DNA of 64,000 nucleotides from Alphaproteobacteria bacterium. GTDB lineage: Bacteria; Pseudomonadota; Alphaproteobacteria; Rhizobiales; Rhizobiaceae. The stretch's first letter is position 1, and every line of letters begins with the position of its first letter. Where the stretch lies: positions 1,116,001 through 1,180,000 of the forward strand of contig JAHJHT010000002.1 in assembly GCA_018823835.1 (NCBI GenBank), given 5' to 3'. Below the pieces are notes generated by a model that was given only the letters and a program-made list of their open reading frames with translations, ran no database searches and was not told where the DNA came from. Both the position numbers and the translations under genes were made by a program. Shown here in pieces: positions 35,701-44,887 of the stretch.

Positions 35701-36084
35701 GGCGAAGAGGCGGAAGCGCCGAAGCCTATCCTGCTTTGGCGGCAGGGCCGGTCTGACCACCGGCCGCGCCATCAGCGGCCCAACCAGCGTCATCGTGGCC
35801 AGGGCGCCGCAGCGGCCCAGGGCGCCGACGGCGCTGCCGACGGTGCAAGGCCGGACAAGCGTGGCCGCCCGGGCGGCAAGCCGAAGTTCGACCGCGACCG
35901 CTACAAGGGTCCGCCAAAGGGCGCGAAAGAGGGCGGGCGCCCGGATCGACAGGCCGAAGGTCGGGGCGATCGGCCGAAGCATCCTGCCGCACCGTCGCGC
36001 CAGCGCGAGGAGCGTCCGGCGCGCATCGATCCGCTGTCGCCCTTCGCCAAGCTGGCGGCATTGCGCGACCAGCTCAAGAAGTAG
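32704..36084 (+). CDS. SUV3-like DEAD/DEAH helicase-related protein with long Ala/Glu/Pro-rich and basic C-terminal tail
   Basis: AVLGPTNTGKTHLAIERM (motif I), FVAIDEVQLAGD (motif II), ATDAIGMGLNLDLDHVAF, GQIAGRAGRH; start at MTFHPKNADP. Confidence 0.92.
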   Translation: MTFHPKNADPLILSGRDVTAVLGPTNTGKTHLAIERMVAHESGLIGLPLRLLAREVYARVCEKVGAHKVALITGEEKIQPAGAKYSVCTVEAMPRTTDAAFVAIDEVQLAGDFERGHIFTDRILHLRGRQETLLLGAATMRGILERLLKGVSVVTRPRLSHLAYAGQKKLTRLPSRSAIVAFSADEVYAIAELVRRQRGGAAVVLGALSPRTRNAQVELYQAGDVDYLIATDAIGMGLNLDLDHVAFAQDRKFDGYQFRNLSAAELGQIAGRAGRHLRDGTFGVTGQVDPFDEDLVKKIEGHDFDPVKVLQWRTADFDFSSLDALRRSIERTAPVEGLTRALPAVDAQALEHLSMDPAIRDLATSRERVALLWEACVLPDYRRIAPAQHAELIASIYDDLARKGHVDENYMAEQVRRADSTDGDIDALSHRIAQIRTWTFVSNRPQWLADPTHWQEKTREIEDRLSDALHERLTKRFVDRRTSVLVRRLRENTMLEAEIAPSGMVVVEGHHVGELQGFRFTADQSASGEDGKAIRSAAQKALAAEFETRAERFAASANGDIALGSDGTLRWLGAPIATLVEGEDALKPRAVLLADEQLTGPARDKVAARIDRFVNFQVELLLKPLVELKNADQIAGIGRGIAFQLAENFGVLNRRDIAEDVKSLDQAGRAALRRLGVRFGAYHIFVPALIKPAPAGLVTLLWALKNDGKDKPGFGDIVHALATGRTSVVIDPTFDPVFYKLAGFRTLGRRAVRIDILERLADLIRPALAWKAGTGSRPEGAYDGSAFMVTPAMMSILGANAEDIEEILKGLGYRSEAKPADEVKERLEALDQAAREAVAAAAAKAEADKAARSAEKAAQEAQATEAVTVAGDSVEAAEAPAGIVEAPAGDAAEGSPEPAAGGDENVPVEAPVWAPSGSPEIAAPVAEQPASVLGEEPAESAAPAEAVASETSPAFEPAAEAEAPAAEGVAPAAEPAAQGEAAVATGDRPAAAAADEAASGEEAEAPKPILLWRQGRSDHRPRHQRPNQRHRGQGAAAAQGADGAADGARPDKRGRPGGKPKFDRDRYKGPPKGAKEGGRPDRQAEGRGDRPKHPAAPSRQREERPARIDPLSPFAKLAALRDQLKK

Positions 36085-36087
36085 GCG

Positions 36088-36471
36088 ATGGCGGAAGGCC
36101 GCCAGCGCATAGACAAGTGGCTGTTTTTCGCACGAGTGACGAAGTCGCGATCGCTCGGCGCAAAGCTCGCACTTTCAGGCAAGGTGCGCATCAATCGCGA
36201 CAAGGCGACGCAGGCAGCCGACCTGGTCAAGCCCGGAGACGTCCTGACGATCACGCTGGAGCGCCGCATCGTTATCTACAAGGTGCTGTTGCCAGGCGTC
36301 AGGCGGGGCCCCGCCGAAGAGGCGCGCAAGCTCTACGAGGACCTGTCTCCGCCCCCCGAACCACGCGCGGAACTGCCGCCAAGGGCGATCCTGCCGCAGC
36401 GCGAGGCAGGCAGCGGCCGCCCGACGAAGAAGGAACGCCGGGAAACCGACCGACTGCGCGACAGCGATTGA
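36088..36471 (+). CDS. S4 RNA-binding domain protein (Hsp15/HslR-like)
   Basis: [51 protein letters not shown]. Confidence 0.92.
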   Translation: MAEGRQRIDKWLFFARVTKSRSLGAKLALSGKVRINRDKATQAADLVKPGDVLTITLERRIVIYKVLLPGVRRGPAEEARKLYEDLSPPPEPRAELPPRAILPQREAGSGRPTKKERRETDRLRDSD

Positions 36472-36583
36472 AACAGGATTCCACGGTGGCGGGCAGCGGC
36501 GCAATCGGCGACCTTGCAACACCCCGGCAAACGGGCTACCTCACCCGAAAGACGCACATCGCGGGAAATCCCGGAGCCGACCG

Positions 36584-36922
36584 ATGACCTATGTCGTGAC
36601 CGATAACTGCATTAAATGCAAGTACATGGACTGTATCGAGGTCTGTCCGGTCGACTGCTTCTACGAAGGCGAGAACATGCTCGTCATCCATCCCGACGAG
36701 TGCATCGACTGCGGCGTGTGCGAGCCGGAATGCCCGGCCGACGCAATCAAGCCCGATACCGAGCCCGGCCTTGAGAAATGGCTCGAAGTGAATACGGAAT
36801 ACGCGTCCAAATGGCCGAACATCACGGCCAAGAAGGATGCTCCGGAGGATGCGAAGTCCTTTGACGGAGTGCCCGACAAATTCGAGAAGTTCTTCTCGCC
36901 GGAGCCGGGAGAAGGCGACTGA
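36584..36922 (+). CDS. fdxA: Ferredoxin FdxA (3Fe-4S/4Fe-4S type)
   Basis: [55 protein letters not shown]. Confidence 0.96.
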   Translation: MTYVVTDNCIKCKYMDCIEVCPVDCFYEGENMLVIHPDECIDCGVCEPECPADAIKPDTEPGLEKWLEVNTEYASKWPNITAKKDAPEDAKSFDGVPDKFEKFFSPEPGEGD

Positions 36923-37286
36923 TTCTTCCCCAAGGGAAGAATCTCGCCCAGCGCCTGATGCGCTACGAGACGTGGCCGAAGCCGCGGCCGCTTCTGCGCG
37001 CTCATGCAGCAAATTGTTGATTCTGGCGCGTTTTTGTGCTACATAACCACAACATGCCGGTGGCACAACGTCGATCAAAGGCGCGGAAGCCCTAATCATT
37101 GAAAGGTGCACTCCACTCTTCGGACCAGGATGATCTGGGCCAAGCAGGCGCGGCTATGCGTCGGCAGGTTCGGGGTGTTCCGGTGGATTTCATCTGTTTG
37201 CACGGCGCATGAGTCAGGGCCTTACGGCCCGGAAGCAGGTTTGCCGGTCGACTTGACCGGCGCCATAACAAGGAGTTCAGGGCGTA

Positions 37287-37883
37287 ATGGCAACCAACCC
37301 CCAGCAAAAGAAGTCGGCAACGCGTCACGGTTTCAAGACCGGCGAGTACATCGTCTATCCCGCGCATGGCGTCGGACAGATCGTGTCCATCGACGAGCAG
37401 GAAGTTGCCGGTCACAAGCTGGAGCTCTTTGTCATCGATTTCCAGAAGGACAAGATGCGGCTGAAAGTTCCGGTCGCCAAGGCAACCTCGATCGGCATGC
37501 GCAAGCTGTCGGAAGAGGACTATGTCGAGCGCGCGCTCAAGGTCGTCCAGGGCCGTGCACGGGTCAAGCGCACCATGTGGTCGCGTCGCGCCCAGGAATA
37601 TGATGCCAAGATCAACTCCGGTGACCTGATCTCGATCGCGGAGGTCGTGCGCGACCTTTTCCGCGCCGACAACCAGCCGGAACAGTCCTATTCCGAACGC
37701 CAGCTCTACGAGGCAGCACTCGACCGGATGGCGCGCGAGATCGCCGCGGTCAACCGCATGTCGGAGACTGAGGCAGTCAGGCTCATCGAGGTCAATCTCG
37801 CCAAGGGACCCAAGCGCGGTGCCAAGGCTGACAACGAGGAAGCCGAGACAGAGGCTGAACCCGAGCAGGAAAAGGCGGCCTGA
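37287..37883 (+). CDS. CarD family transcriptional regulator
   Basis: FKTGEYIVYPAHGVGQIVSIDEQEVAGHKLELFVIDFQKDKMRLKVPV. Confidence 0.95.
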   Translation: MATNPQQKKSATRHGFKTGEYIVYPAHGVGQIVSIDEQEVAGHKLELFVIDFQKDKMRLKVPVAKATSIGMRKLSEEDYVERALKVVQGRARVKRTMWSRRAQEYDAKINSGDLISIAEVVRDLFRADNQPEQSYSERQLYEAALDRMAREIAAVNRMSETEAVRLIEVNLAKGPKRGAKADNEEAETEAEPEQEKAA

Positions 37884-37917
37884 ATCCCAGGCTGACATCG
37901 TTTCAAGTTCGCACGAA

Positions 37918-37943
37918 AACCCGGCCTTCTGGCCGGGTTTTTT
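37918..37943 (+). terminator. Rho-independent terminator after carD-like gene
   Basis: CCCGGCC-TTCT-GGCCGGG followed by T6. Confidence 0.88.
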
Positions 37944-38042
37944 GTTGCGCGTGCGCCAAAACGGGGGAACCATCCAAGGGTCAACGCGTTTGAGTTTCTT
38001 CGCGCGCCCGTTCGTGCAAGCGGCAGTGCTGCGCCAGACATA

Positions 38043-38948
38043 TTGGAGCCCGGCGTGACCCAGCAAACCGACAGTGATCGAAAGCTCGCACGAACTGCCA
38101 TGCGGGCTCCCTATCTGGAACGCGCCGAAGAACACGATCTTGCGGTCCGCTGGAAGGAAACGCAGGACCAACATGCGCTTCACCAGATCACGATCGCCCA
38201 TATGCGCCTGGTCATCTCGATGGCCAGCAAGTTCAGGCATTTCGGCCTTTCGATGGGCGATCTCGTGCAGGAGGGGCATGTCGGCCTACTCGAAGCTGCG
38301 GCGCGCTTCGAGCCATCGCGCGACGTTCGCTTCTCGACATACGCGACCTGGTGGATCCGCGCCTCGATGCAGGACTACGTGTTGCGCAACTGGTCCATCG
38401 TGCGCGGCGGCACGAGTTCAGCGCAGAAGGCGCTGTTCTTCAACCTGAGGCGCCTTAAGGCCCGCCTGTCGCAGGGCACCGGTCCGCTGACCGACTTCGC
38501 GATACGCAAGGAGATCTCGGCAGCACTCGGCGTTTCCGAGGACGACGTCGCGCTGATGGACTCGCGCCTTTCCGGTGCCGATACCTCACTCAACGCCCCG
38601 GTTTCCGGCGAGAACGGATCGACGACAGAGCGTTCTGACTTTCTCGTCGACGACGATCCGCTGCCCGACGAAGTCGTCGCCGACACGATCGACGTCGAAC
38701 GGCGCAGCTTATGGCTGCGCGATGCGCTTGGCGTTCTCAACGAACGTGAGATGCAGATCATCGAAAGGCGGCGGCTGAGCGAGGATGGCGCCACGCTCGA
38801 GGAGCTCGGCGGGGCACTCGGCATTTCTAAGGAGCGGGTGCGCCAGATCGAGACGCGGGCGCTCGAAAAGCTGAAGATGGCGCTGGAACGCAACGAGCCG
38901 GGCATGCTCGCTTCAGCCGGCACGCAACTCCCGCCTATCGGTCGGTAA
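38043..38948 (+). CDS. rpoH2: RNA polymerase heat-shock sigma factor RpoH (RpoH2-like)
   Basis: MRLVISMASKFRHFGLSMGDLVQEGHVGLLEAAARFEPSRDVRFSTYATWWIRASMQDYVLRNWSIVR; region 4 SKERVRQIETRALEKL. Confidence 0.92.
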   Translation: MEPGVTQQTDSDRKLARTAMRAPYLERAEEHDLAVRWKETQDQHALHQITIAHMRLVISMASKFRHFGLSMGDLVQEGHVGLLEAAARFEPSRDVRFSTYATWWIRASMQDYVLRNWSIVRGGTSSAQKALFFNLRRLKARLSQGTGPLTDFAIRKEISAALGVSEDDVALMDSRLSGADTSLNAPVSGENGSTTERSDFLVDDDPLPDEVVADTIDVERRSLWLRDALGVLNEREMQIIERRRLSEDGATLEELGGALGISKERVRQIETRALEKLKMALERNEPGMLASAGTQLPPIGR

Positions 38949-40437
38949 CGATCTTCACCTTGTCGCCGGCCGACACCGAGGCGCCGGGCGCAAGGGCGTT
39001 GAGAACCCTGAAGAGATCGAGCTTGCGGTCGACGCCGACCATCTGGGCCGCAATCGCCCCGGTGGTCTGACCCGGCTGCACGGTGACGATGCGAATTCTC
39101 AGCGGCTTCAGCGCGGCCTTTTCCTGGGCGCTGAGCAGCTTGAAGCTGCCGCCGACCGTGGCGGCGACGCTGTCGAGCTGGGTGCTGGCCACGGGGGCAG
39201 CCGTCAGCAGCCTGTAAACCTGATCGCCTGCGCGCACGACAGTAATGTCGAACTGCCAGCCCTCGGCGGCAGCACGCGCGCTCGCCGCCTCGTTGCCGTT
39301 GATCGTCCTGGCCTCGACGCTCGAATCCTGCAGACCGGCAACCCAGCCGCTGCGGATGTAGTCGGTAAGCCTGGTGCGCTTGTCGACGGCGACGCCGTCG
39401 AAGCGGATCGCCACGTCGCCGGGGCCTGTCGCGGTGACGGCCGCAGCGCTGTTGTCGATGATGAAGCCCGTCGGCACCGAAAAGGAGATGCCAAGCTTGG
39501 GGTGCAGGAAGGTGTTGCCCCGGACATAGCCTTCTTCCGGCGTATCGCCATAGAGCAAGCCGTCGATGCCGGCGAGGTAGGAGTCGCGGTCGCGCGCGCC
39601 GCCGCCATTGCCGAACTGCAGGGCATGGCGCTGCGCCAGTTCGATGCGCTGCGGTGCATTGGGATGGCTGGCCAGAAAGTCGAGGCTGGCGTCGGTCGCG
39701 CCGCTGACGGAGCGGAAGTCCGTGTAGGCCGACATCGACTGCAGGAAGCGGGACGCGGCGGTGGCGTCGAAGCCGGCCTGGCCGCTGGCCTTGATGCCGA
39801 TCGCATCGGCTTCGAGCTCCTGGTTGCGCGAGAACTGGGCAAGCCTAAGCTTGCCGCGGATCAGCGCGACATTGGCCGTCGGATTGCCGCCCAGCACGTC
39901 CTTGACCACCTTGGTGGCCAGCACTTCCTCGGCTTCCTTCTGCTGCCGCTGCAGGCCGTGATTGGCCGTCACGTGGCCCATCTCGTGTGCGATGACCGCG
40001 GCCAGTTCGGCCGAGTCATTTGCGAGCGCCAGCAGGCCGCGCGTGACGTAGAGATAGCCGCCGGGGAGCGCGAAGGCGTTGACATTCGGCGAGTTGAGAA
40101 TGGTGATCCGGTAGGCTTGGCCAGGATTGCCCGATACGGTGGTCAGGTTTCCGACGACCTTTGCGACCATGCGCTCAAGCTTCGGGTCGGAATACTCGCC
40201 GCCATAGGTGGCCAGGATTCGTGGGTGCTGGCTCTTGGCGAGTTCGGCAAGACGGTTGTTGCGGGAGACTGAATCGACGGTGACCGGATTCTCGGATGGC
40301 CTGAAGGCCGATTCCTTGATGTCGCCACTCGACAGGCTGGAAAGCGCCTGGCAACCCGAGACAAGCGCCACCAGCCCCGCCACGCCCGCAAATCGGGCGG
40401 CCAGAGTCAACACCCGGTTCGATCCGGAACGAGGCAC
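38935..40437 (-). CDS. M48 family metalloprotease lipoprotein (BepA/YfgC-like)
   Basis: AVIAHEMGHVTANHG HEXXH motif, lipobox-like VSGC, FLASHPNAPQRIELAQ. Confidence 0.92.
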   Translation of the reverse strand: MPRSGSNRVLTLAARFAGVAGLVALVSGCQALSSLSSGDIKESAFRPSENPVTVDSVSRNNRLAELAKSQHPRILATYGGEYSDPKLERMVAKVVGNLTTVSGNPGQAYRITILNSPNVNAFALPGGYLYVTRGLLALANDSAELAAVIAHEMGHVTANHGLQRQQKEAEEVLATKVVKDVLGGNPTANVALIRGKLRLAQFSRNQELEADAIGIKASGQAGFDATAASRFLQSMSAYTDFRSVSGATDASLDFLASHPNAPQRIELAQRHALQFGNGGGARDRDSYLAGIDGLLYGDTPEEGYVRGNTFLHPKLGISFSVPTGFIIDNSAAAVTATGPGDVAIRFDGVAVDKRTRLTDYIRSGWVAGLQDSSVEARTINGNEAASARAAAEGWQFDITVVRAGDQVYRLLTAAPVASTQLDSVAATVGGSFKLLSAQEKAALKPLRIRIVTVQPGQTTGAIAAQMVGVDRKLDLFRVLNALAPGASVSAGDKVKIVTDR

Positions 40438-40614
40438 GTCAAACGCCAGGTCGATTTCCTTTCGGCATCAAAGCTTCGCAAGTCAAACGCGACCGCGTTT
40501 GCTTCCTACTCTACGCGCATTGCGCGAGCATTGACATAATGTGGCCGCAGCTTGCGGTTTGGCCGCAAATTATGGCCGCTTCCGGGCGGTGCGGCTCGAT
40601 TTGCCCGCAATCGC

Positions 40615-41355
40615 CTAGGATTGCGAACCCACATAGCGCCGAAATCCTTCAGGACCATCCCCGGCGAAGAATTCCTCGGTACTTCCTGCCGCTGTAACAA
40701 TACCCGCTTCGAGGAAGACGATCTTCTGGGCAAGCCGCCTTGCATCCTCAGGCTGGTGGGTAACAAACAGAACGGTCATCCGCCGCTCGGCCTGAACGCC
40801 GGCGAGAAGGTCGAGCATGTCCTGCCTGAGCGCCGGGCCAAGCGACCCGAAGGGTTCATCAAGCAGCAGCACCGGGCGGTCCCTGACCAGCGCTCGGGCC
40901 AGCGCCACGCGCTGGCGTTCGCCGCCGGAGAGTTCCCGCGGCAGGCGGTGCTCCTTGTCCGACAGGCCAGTCCGCGCCAGGGCATCCGCCACGGCGCGCC
41001 GGTCGTCGGATGTCAGCCTGAGCGCCGGCGAGCGGCCGAGACCGACATTCTTCGCCACGTCGAGATGGGCGAACAGGTTGTTCTCCTGAAAGATCATCGA
41101 CACTGGGCGTTCGGCCGGGGCAAGTGCCGTGACGTCGCTGTCGCCGATCAGCACGCGCCCTTTGCGGGGCGTCTCGAAGCCGGCAACGAGATTGAGCAGC
41201 GTCGACTTGCCCGAACCGCTCGGCCCCATGACCGCCGTGATCGTGGAGGACGGGAAATCGGCGTCGAACAGCATGTCCGCGCTGCCATAGGTGAACGCTG
41301 CATGATCCAGCCTTACTGGCTGGCCTCCGGGATGCCGCTCACGGATGTCGGTCAT
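40615..41355 (-). CDS. thiQ: Thiamine ABC transporter ATP-binding protein ThiQ
   Basis: Walker [25 protein letters not shown]; operon with thiP, thiB under a TPP riboswitch. Confidence 0.93.
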   Translation of the reverse strand: MTDIRERHPGGQPVRLDHAAFTYGSADMLFDADFPSSTITAVMGPSGSGKSTLLNLVAGFETPRKGRVLIGDSDVTALAPAERPVSMIFQENNLFAHLDVAKNVGLGRSPALRLTSDDRRAVADALARTGLSDKEHRLPRELSGGERQRVALARALVRDRPVLLLDEPFGSLGPALRQDMLDLLAGVQAERRMTVLFVTHQPEDARRLAQKIVFLEAGIVTAAGSTEEFFAGDGPEGFRRYVGSQS

Positions 41356-43007
41356 GCTGGCCTCCGGCCGAACCGCTCGGCGAGAAATATCAACGTCAGG
41401 CACAGGATCGCCAGCAACAAAGCGATGCCGGCCGCGTCATCTGTGCGATAGCTCCCCATTCGGGCAAGCAGCAGGTAGGGCAAGGTCTGCACCGAATCGC
41501 TGCCGAACAGAGCGATGACGCCGAGGTCGCCGAGCGACAGCGCCATGGCGAAGGCGAAGCCGGTGAGCAGCGGCTTGCGCAACTCCGGCCAGTCGATCAG
41601 TCTCAGCCTCGTCCAGCCCGCGATGCCGAGCTGCATGCAGAGCCGATCGTTGCGCTCGCCGGCCGCGTCGTAGGCGGGCCGGATGGCACGAATGGCGAAG
41701 GGCATGGCCATCACCGCGTTGACCGTGACCACCATCAGCGGAGCGGCGGCAAAGAGAAGATCGGAGTGGCGCAGCGCCACGAACCAGCCGGCGCCGATGA
41801 CGATGGGCGGTATGACGAGCACGAAGCCTGCGCCGGTGCCGCTGGCGCGCTCGAGCCAGCCCTGACGCTTCCCGCCACGCTGGCGCTCAAGCGCCTGCCG
41901 GGCTGCCACGAGTGAGAGCCCCAGCATGACCGAGAGGATGGCGGCCAGGGTGGCGAGAACGACGCTGGTCGCGGCGGCGTTGCGGACGGCAATGTCGGCT
42001 GCAAGACGCGTGAGGTCGGCCTGTGCTCCGGCAAGCGCGATTGCCAGGATCGGGCCGGCGACGAACAACAGCGCTGCGAGCACCAGAACGCCGTTTGCCA
42101 GTGCCTCGCCGGGCGACACCCGGCCGAAGCGGCGCGGGGCGACCGGAAGGTTGGCGTCGATCGCCGTGGCGGCGCCGAGCCTTGCAAGGCCGACCATGAC
42201 CGCTCCCGTCAGCACGACCTGCAGCAGGGTAAGCGCCACGGCCCTTGCCGGGTCGAAGTCGAAGCGCAGCGCCTGGTAGATGGCGACCTCGAGCGTCGTC
42301 GCTGCGGGGCCGCCGCCGAGCGTCAGGACGATCGTGAAGGAGGCAATACAGAGCATGAACACGAGGCCGGCCGTGCCCGGCAGGCTGGCGCGGATGGCCG
42401 GCCACTCGATCAGCCTGAATGACGGCCCTGCTCCCATGCCGAGCTGGCTCGCCAGCCGCCATTGGTCGGGCGGCAACGTGTCGAGCGCCTCGAGGAAGAA
42501 GCGCGTTGCAAGCGGCAGGTTGAAGAAGACATGCGCGACCAGGATGCCCGAAAGGCCGTAGATGCCGGGCCATGTGCCACCGAAGAGGCCCGAGAGCGTC
42601 TCGGCGAAAAAGCCGGCCCGACCGAGCAGGGCCAGGATGCCGAGCGCTGCGACGATGGCGGGCAGCGCCAGTGGCAAAGCGAAGAGTCGCAGGATGAGCT
42701 GGCGGCCGGGAAACTCGGGGTGGCGCGACAGGGCGCGCGCCACGAAGATTGCCGGCACCACCGACAGCAACGTCGAGAGCGCGGCCTGCCACAGCGTGAA
42801 TCGAGCGATGCGAAAGAGGTATGAATCGAAGGCGGCGGCCGCGCCGGTGAGGTCGCTGGCGCCTTCCGCCAAGAGGCCGAGAAAGGCTCCACCGATCAGG
42901 ATGGCGATGGCCGCCAGCGCGACAGCGCCGGCGGCAATTCGCGGATCGGTCCACCTGTGCGTCCGTCCTGCCAATGGGGTTCCTACCTGCTCATGGCGGC
43001 CAGCCAT
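41352..43007 (-). CDS. thiP: Thiamine ABC transporter permease ThiP
   Basis: 551 aa double permease; context thiB-thiP-thiQ. Confidence 0.92.
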   Translation of the reverse strand: MAGRHEQVGTPLAGRTHRWTDPRIAAGAVALAAIAILIGGAFLGLLAEGASDLTGAAAAFDSYLFRIARFTLWQAALSTLLSVVPAIFVARALSRHPEFPGRQLILRLFALPLALPAIVAALGILALLGRAGFFAETLSGLFGGTWPGIYGLSGILVAHVFFNLPLATRFFLEALDTLPPDQWRLASQLGMGAGPSFRLIEWPAIRASLPGTAGLVFMLCIASFTIVLTLGGGPAATTLEVAIYQALRFDFDPARAVALTLLQVVLTGAVMVGLARLGAATAIDANLPVAPRRFGRVSPGEALANGVLVLAALLFVAGPILAIALAGAQADLTRLAADIAVRNAAATSVVLATLAAILSVMLGLSLVAARQALERQRGGKRQGWLERASGTGAGFVLVIPPIVIGAGWFVALRHSDLLFAAAPLMVVTVNAVMAMPFAIRAIRPAYDAAGERNDRLCMQLGIAGWTRLRLIDWPELRKPLLTGFAFAMALSLGDLGVIALFGSDSVQTLPYLLLARMGSYRTDDAAGIALLLAILCLTLIFLAERFGRRPA

Positions 43008-43978
43008 TCGTCGACCCAGGCCTTCCGGTTGCGAGCGACCTCGGCGGGCTCGATCAGCAGCGTCTTGGCAGGCGACACAAGCTTGCCGAATGCCGGGTTG
43101 AGTTCATTGGCGGTTTGTGCCGCCGGGAACATCCAGTTGGTCTCCGGTATCACATCCTGGAAAGCGGGGCTCGTCATGAAGGACAGGAATCGGCGTGCCA
43201 GCGTGTTCTTCTCGCCGTTGACGGTGATGCCCGCGACCTCGATCTGCAGATAGTGTCCTTCCTCGAAGGCGGCGGCCTGGTACCGGTCGGTGCCCTCGGC
43301 CACCATGTGGTAGGCTGGCGACGTCGTATAAGAAAGCACCATCGGCGCCTCGCCCTTGGTGAACAGCCCGTAGGCCTCGCTCCAGCCCGGCGTGACCGTC
43401 AGCACGCGCTTCTTGAGCTTTGCCCATGCTTCCGGCGCCTTGTCGCCGTAGACGGCCTTGACCCAGAGGACGAGGCCGAGGCCGGGCGTGGAGGTGCGGG
43501 GATCCTGGATGACGATCTTCTGTTCCGGATCGCCCTCGACCAGTTCCTTCAGGCTCTTGGGCGGCGTCGCCAGCTTTTCGGTGTCATAGACGACGGCGAA
43601 ATGCGCATAGTCGAAGGGCACGAAGGTTTCGTCGCTCCAGCCTCCCGGCACCTTGACGGCAGCCATGTCGATGCCGGCCGGCGCGAAGAGGCCGGTGGCC
43701 TTTGCGTCTTCGGTCAGGTTGGTGTCGAGGCCGAGCACGACATCGGCCTTGGTCGAGTCGCCTTCCAGCCTGACGCGGTTGAGCAGGGCGACGCCGTCGG
43801 CGACGGCAACGAATTCGAGGTCGCAGCCGCACTCGGCCTCGAAAGCCTTCTCCACCTGCGGCCCGGGACCCCATTCGGCAGTGAAGCTCTCGTAAGTGTA
43901 GACGGTCAGTTTTTCCTGAGCGCCGGCGACGCCCAGCGTGGAAAGCAGGATGAATATGAGAACGGAAATCTTGCGCAT
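42983..43978 (-). CDS. thiB: Thiamine ABC transporter substrate-binding protein ThiB
   Basis: [51 protein letters not shown]. Confidence 0.94.
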   Translation of the reverse strand: MRKISVLIFILLSTLGVAGAQEKLTVYTYESFTAEWGPGPQVEKAFEAECGCDLEFVAVADGVALLNRVRLEGDSTKADVVLGLDTNLTEDAKATGLFAPAGIDMAAVKVPGGWSDETFVPFDYAHFAVVYDTEKLATPPKSLKELVEGDPEQKIVIQDPRTSTPGLGLVLWVKAVYGDKAPEAWAKLKKRVLTVTPGWSEAYGLFTKGEAPMVLSYTTSPAYHMVAEGTDRYQAAAFEEGHYLQIEVAGITVNGEKNTLARRFLSFMTSPAFQDVIPETNWMFPAAQTANELNPAFGKLVSPAKTLLIEPAEVARNRKAWVDEWLAAMSR

Positions 43979-44021
43979 CTGCGCCTCCTTCGTTGATGTT
44001 GAAAGGAATTGAGGCGCGTTG

Positions 44022-44132
44022 CAGCGTCTAATCCCTCCGCCGGTACAAACCGGATCAGGTTCAGCGGGTTGGCGGGTTTCCCCTTTGCCTCTCAGCCGGT
44101 CCGCGTTTCCGCAGCCGGCACCCCGTTAGAGC
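44022..44132 (-). promoter_or_regulatory. TPP riboswitch (THI element) upstream of thiBPQ
   Basis: Minus strand: GGGGTGCCGGCTGCGGAAACGCGGACCGGCTGAGAGG...ACCCGCTGAACCTGATCCGGTTTGTACCGGCGGAGGGATTAGACG, canonical CTGAGA and ACCTGATC...GGAGGGA blocks. Confidence 0.96.
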
Positions 44133-44237
44133 GCCGCAAGAAATACGGCGCAGGCGCCTGGCGTGCAAGTATTTGTTTGAGGGGTATGGTATTGGCCGCT
44201 TCCACTTTCGACGTACCGCGTGGTAAGGGCCTCGCTC

Positions 44238-44882
44238 ATGAGCCGATTCATCATCCTGCTTGGCGGCAAGCTTGTCCGCACTCCGCGTCTTGAGGCGCAA
44301 ATGGAGGGCGCGCGCATCATTGCGGCCGATGCGGGGATCAAGCACGCTGCGGCGCTGGGCGTGGTTCCGGAGCTGTGGGTCGGCGATTTCGACTCGGCGC
44401 CGGAAGGCCTGAGCGACGATCTCGCTGCCGTGCCGCAACTCCGCTTCGAGACCGAGAAGGACAAGACTGACGGCGAACTGGCTGTCGCAGAGGCCCTGTC
44501 CCGCGGTGCCACCTCACTGGTGCTGGCCGGCGCCTTCGGCGGTCCGCGCGCCGACCACGCATTCCTGCACGCGGCTCTCGCCATTCGGCGCGCCAAGGAA
44601 GGCCTGTCCGTCCTGGTTACAAGCGGCGCGCAGGAGGGCTCACCGCTGCTGCCCGGGTCGCGAGATTTCGACTACGAGGATGGCACCATGTTCAGCATCC
44701 TGGGTTTCTCGCATCTGTCGGGCCTGACCGTCATCGGCGCCAAATGGCCGCTCGATTCGGTCGAAGTGCCATTCGGATCGTCGCTCACGATCTCCAACGA
44801 GGTGCGGGGCGACCTGTGCATTTCGCTGGCGGTCGGCCGCGCCATGCTTCTCGCTCACCCCTATCCGGGCGAGGAATTCTAG
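44238..44882 (+). CDS. thiN: Thiamine diphosphokinase
   Basis: IIAADAGIKHAAALGVVPELWVGDFDSAPE...ETEKDKTDGELAVAEAL...GAFGGPRADHAFLH. Confidence 0.92.
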   Translation: MSRFIILLGGKLVRTPRLEAQMEGARIIAADAGIKHAAALGVVPELWVGDFDSAPEGLSDDLAAVPQLRFETEKDKTDGELAVAEALSRGATSLVLAGAFGGPRADHAFLHAALAIRRAKEGLSVLVTSGAQEGSPLLPGSRDFDYEDGTMFSILGFSHLSGLTVIGAKWPLDSVEVPFGSSLTISNEVRGDLCISLAVGRAMLLAHPYPGEEF

Positions 44883-44887
44883 GCAGC

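Noticed and set aside
35320-35982. Minus-strand ORFs in the helicase tail region
   Set aside because: Mirror frames of the low-complexity Ala/Glu/Pro-rich tail; no independent coding signal.
40413-40430. GGTTCGATCC-like string, possible tRNA T-arm
   Set aside because: Lies inside the 5' coding part of the M48 protease gene; no tRNA cloverleaf around it.
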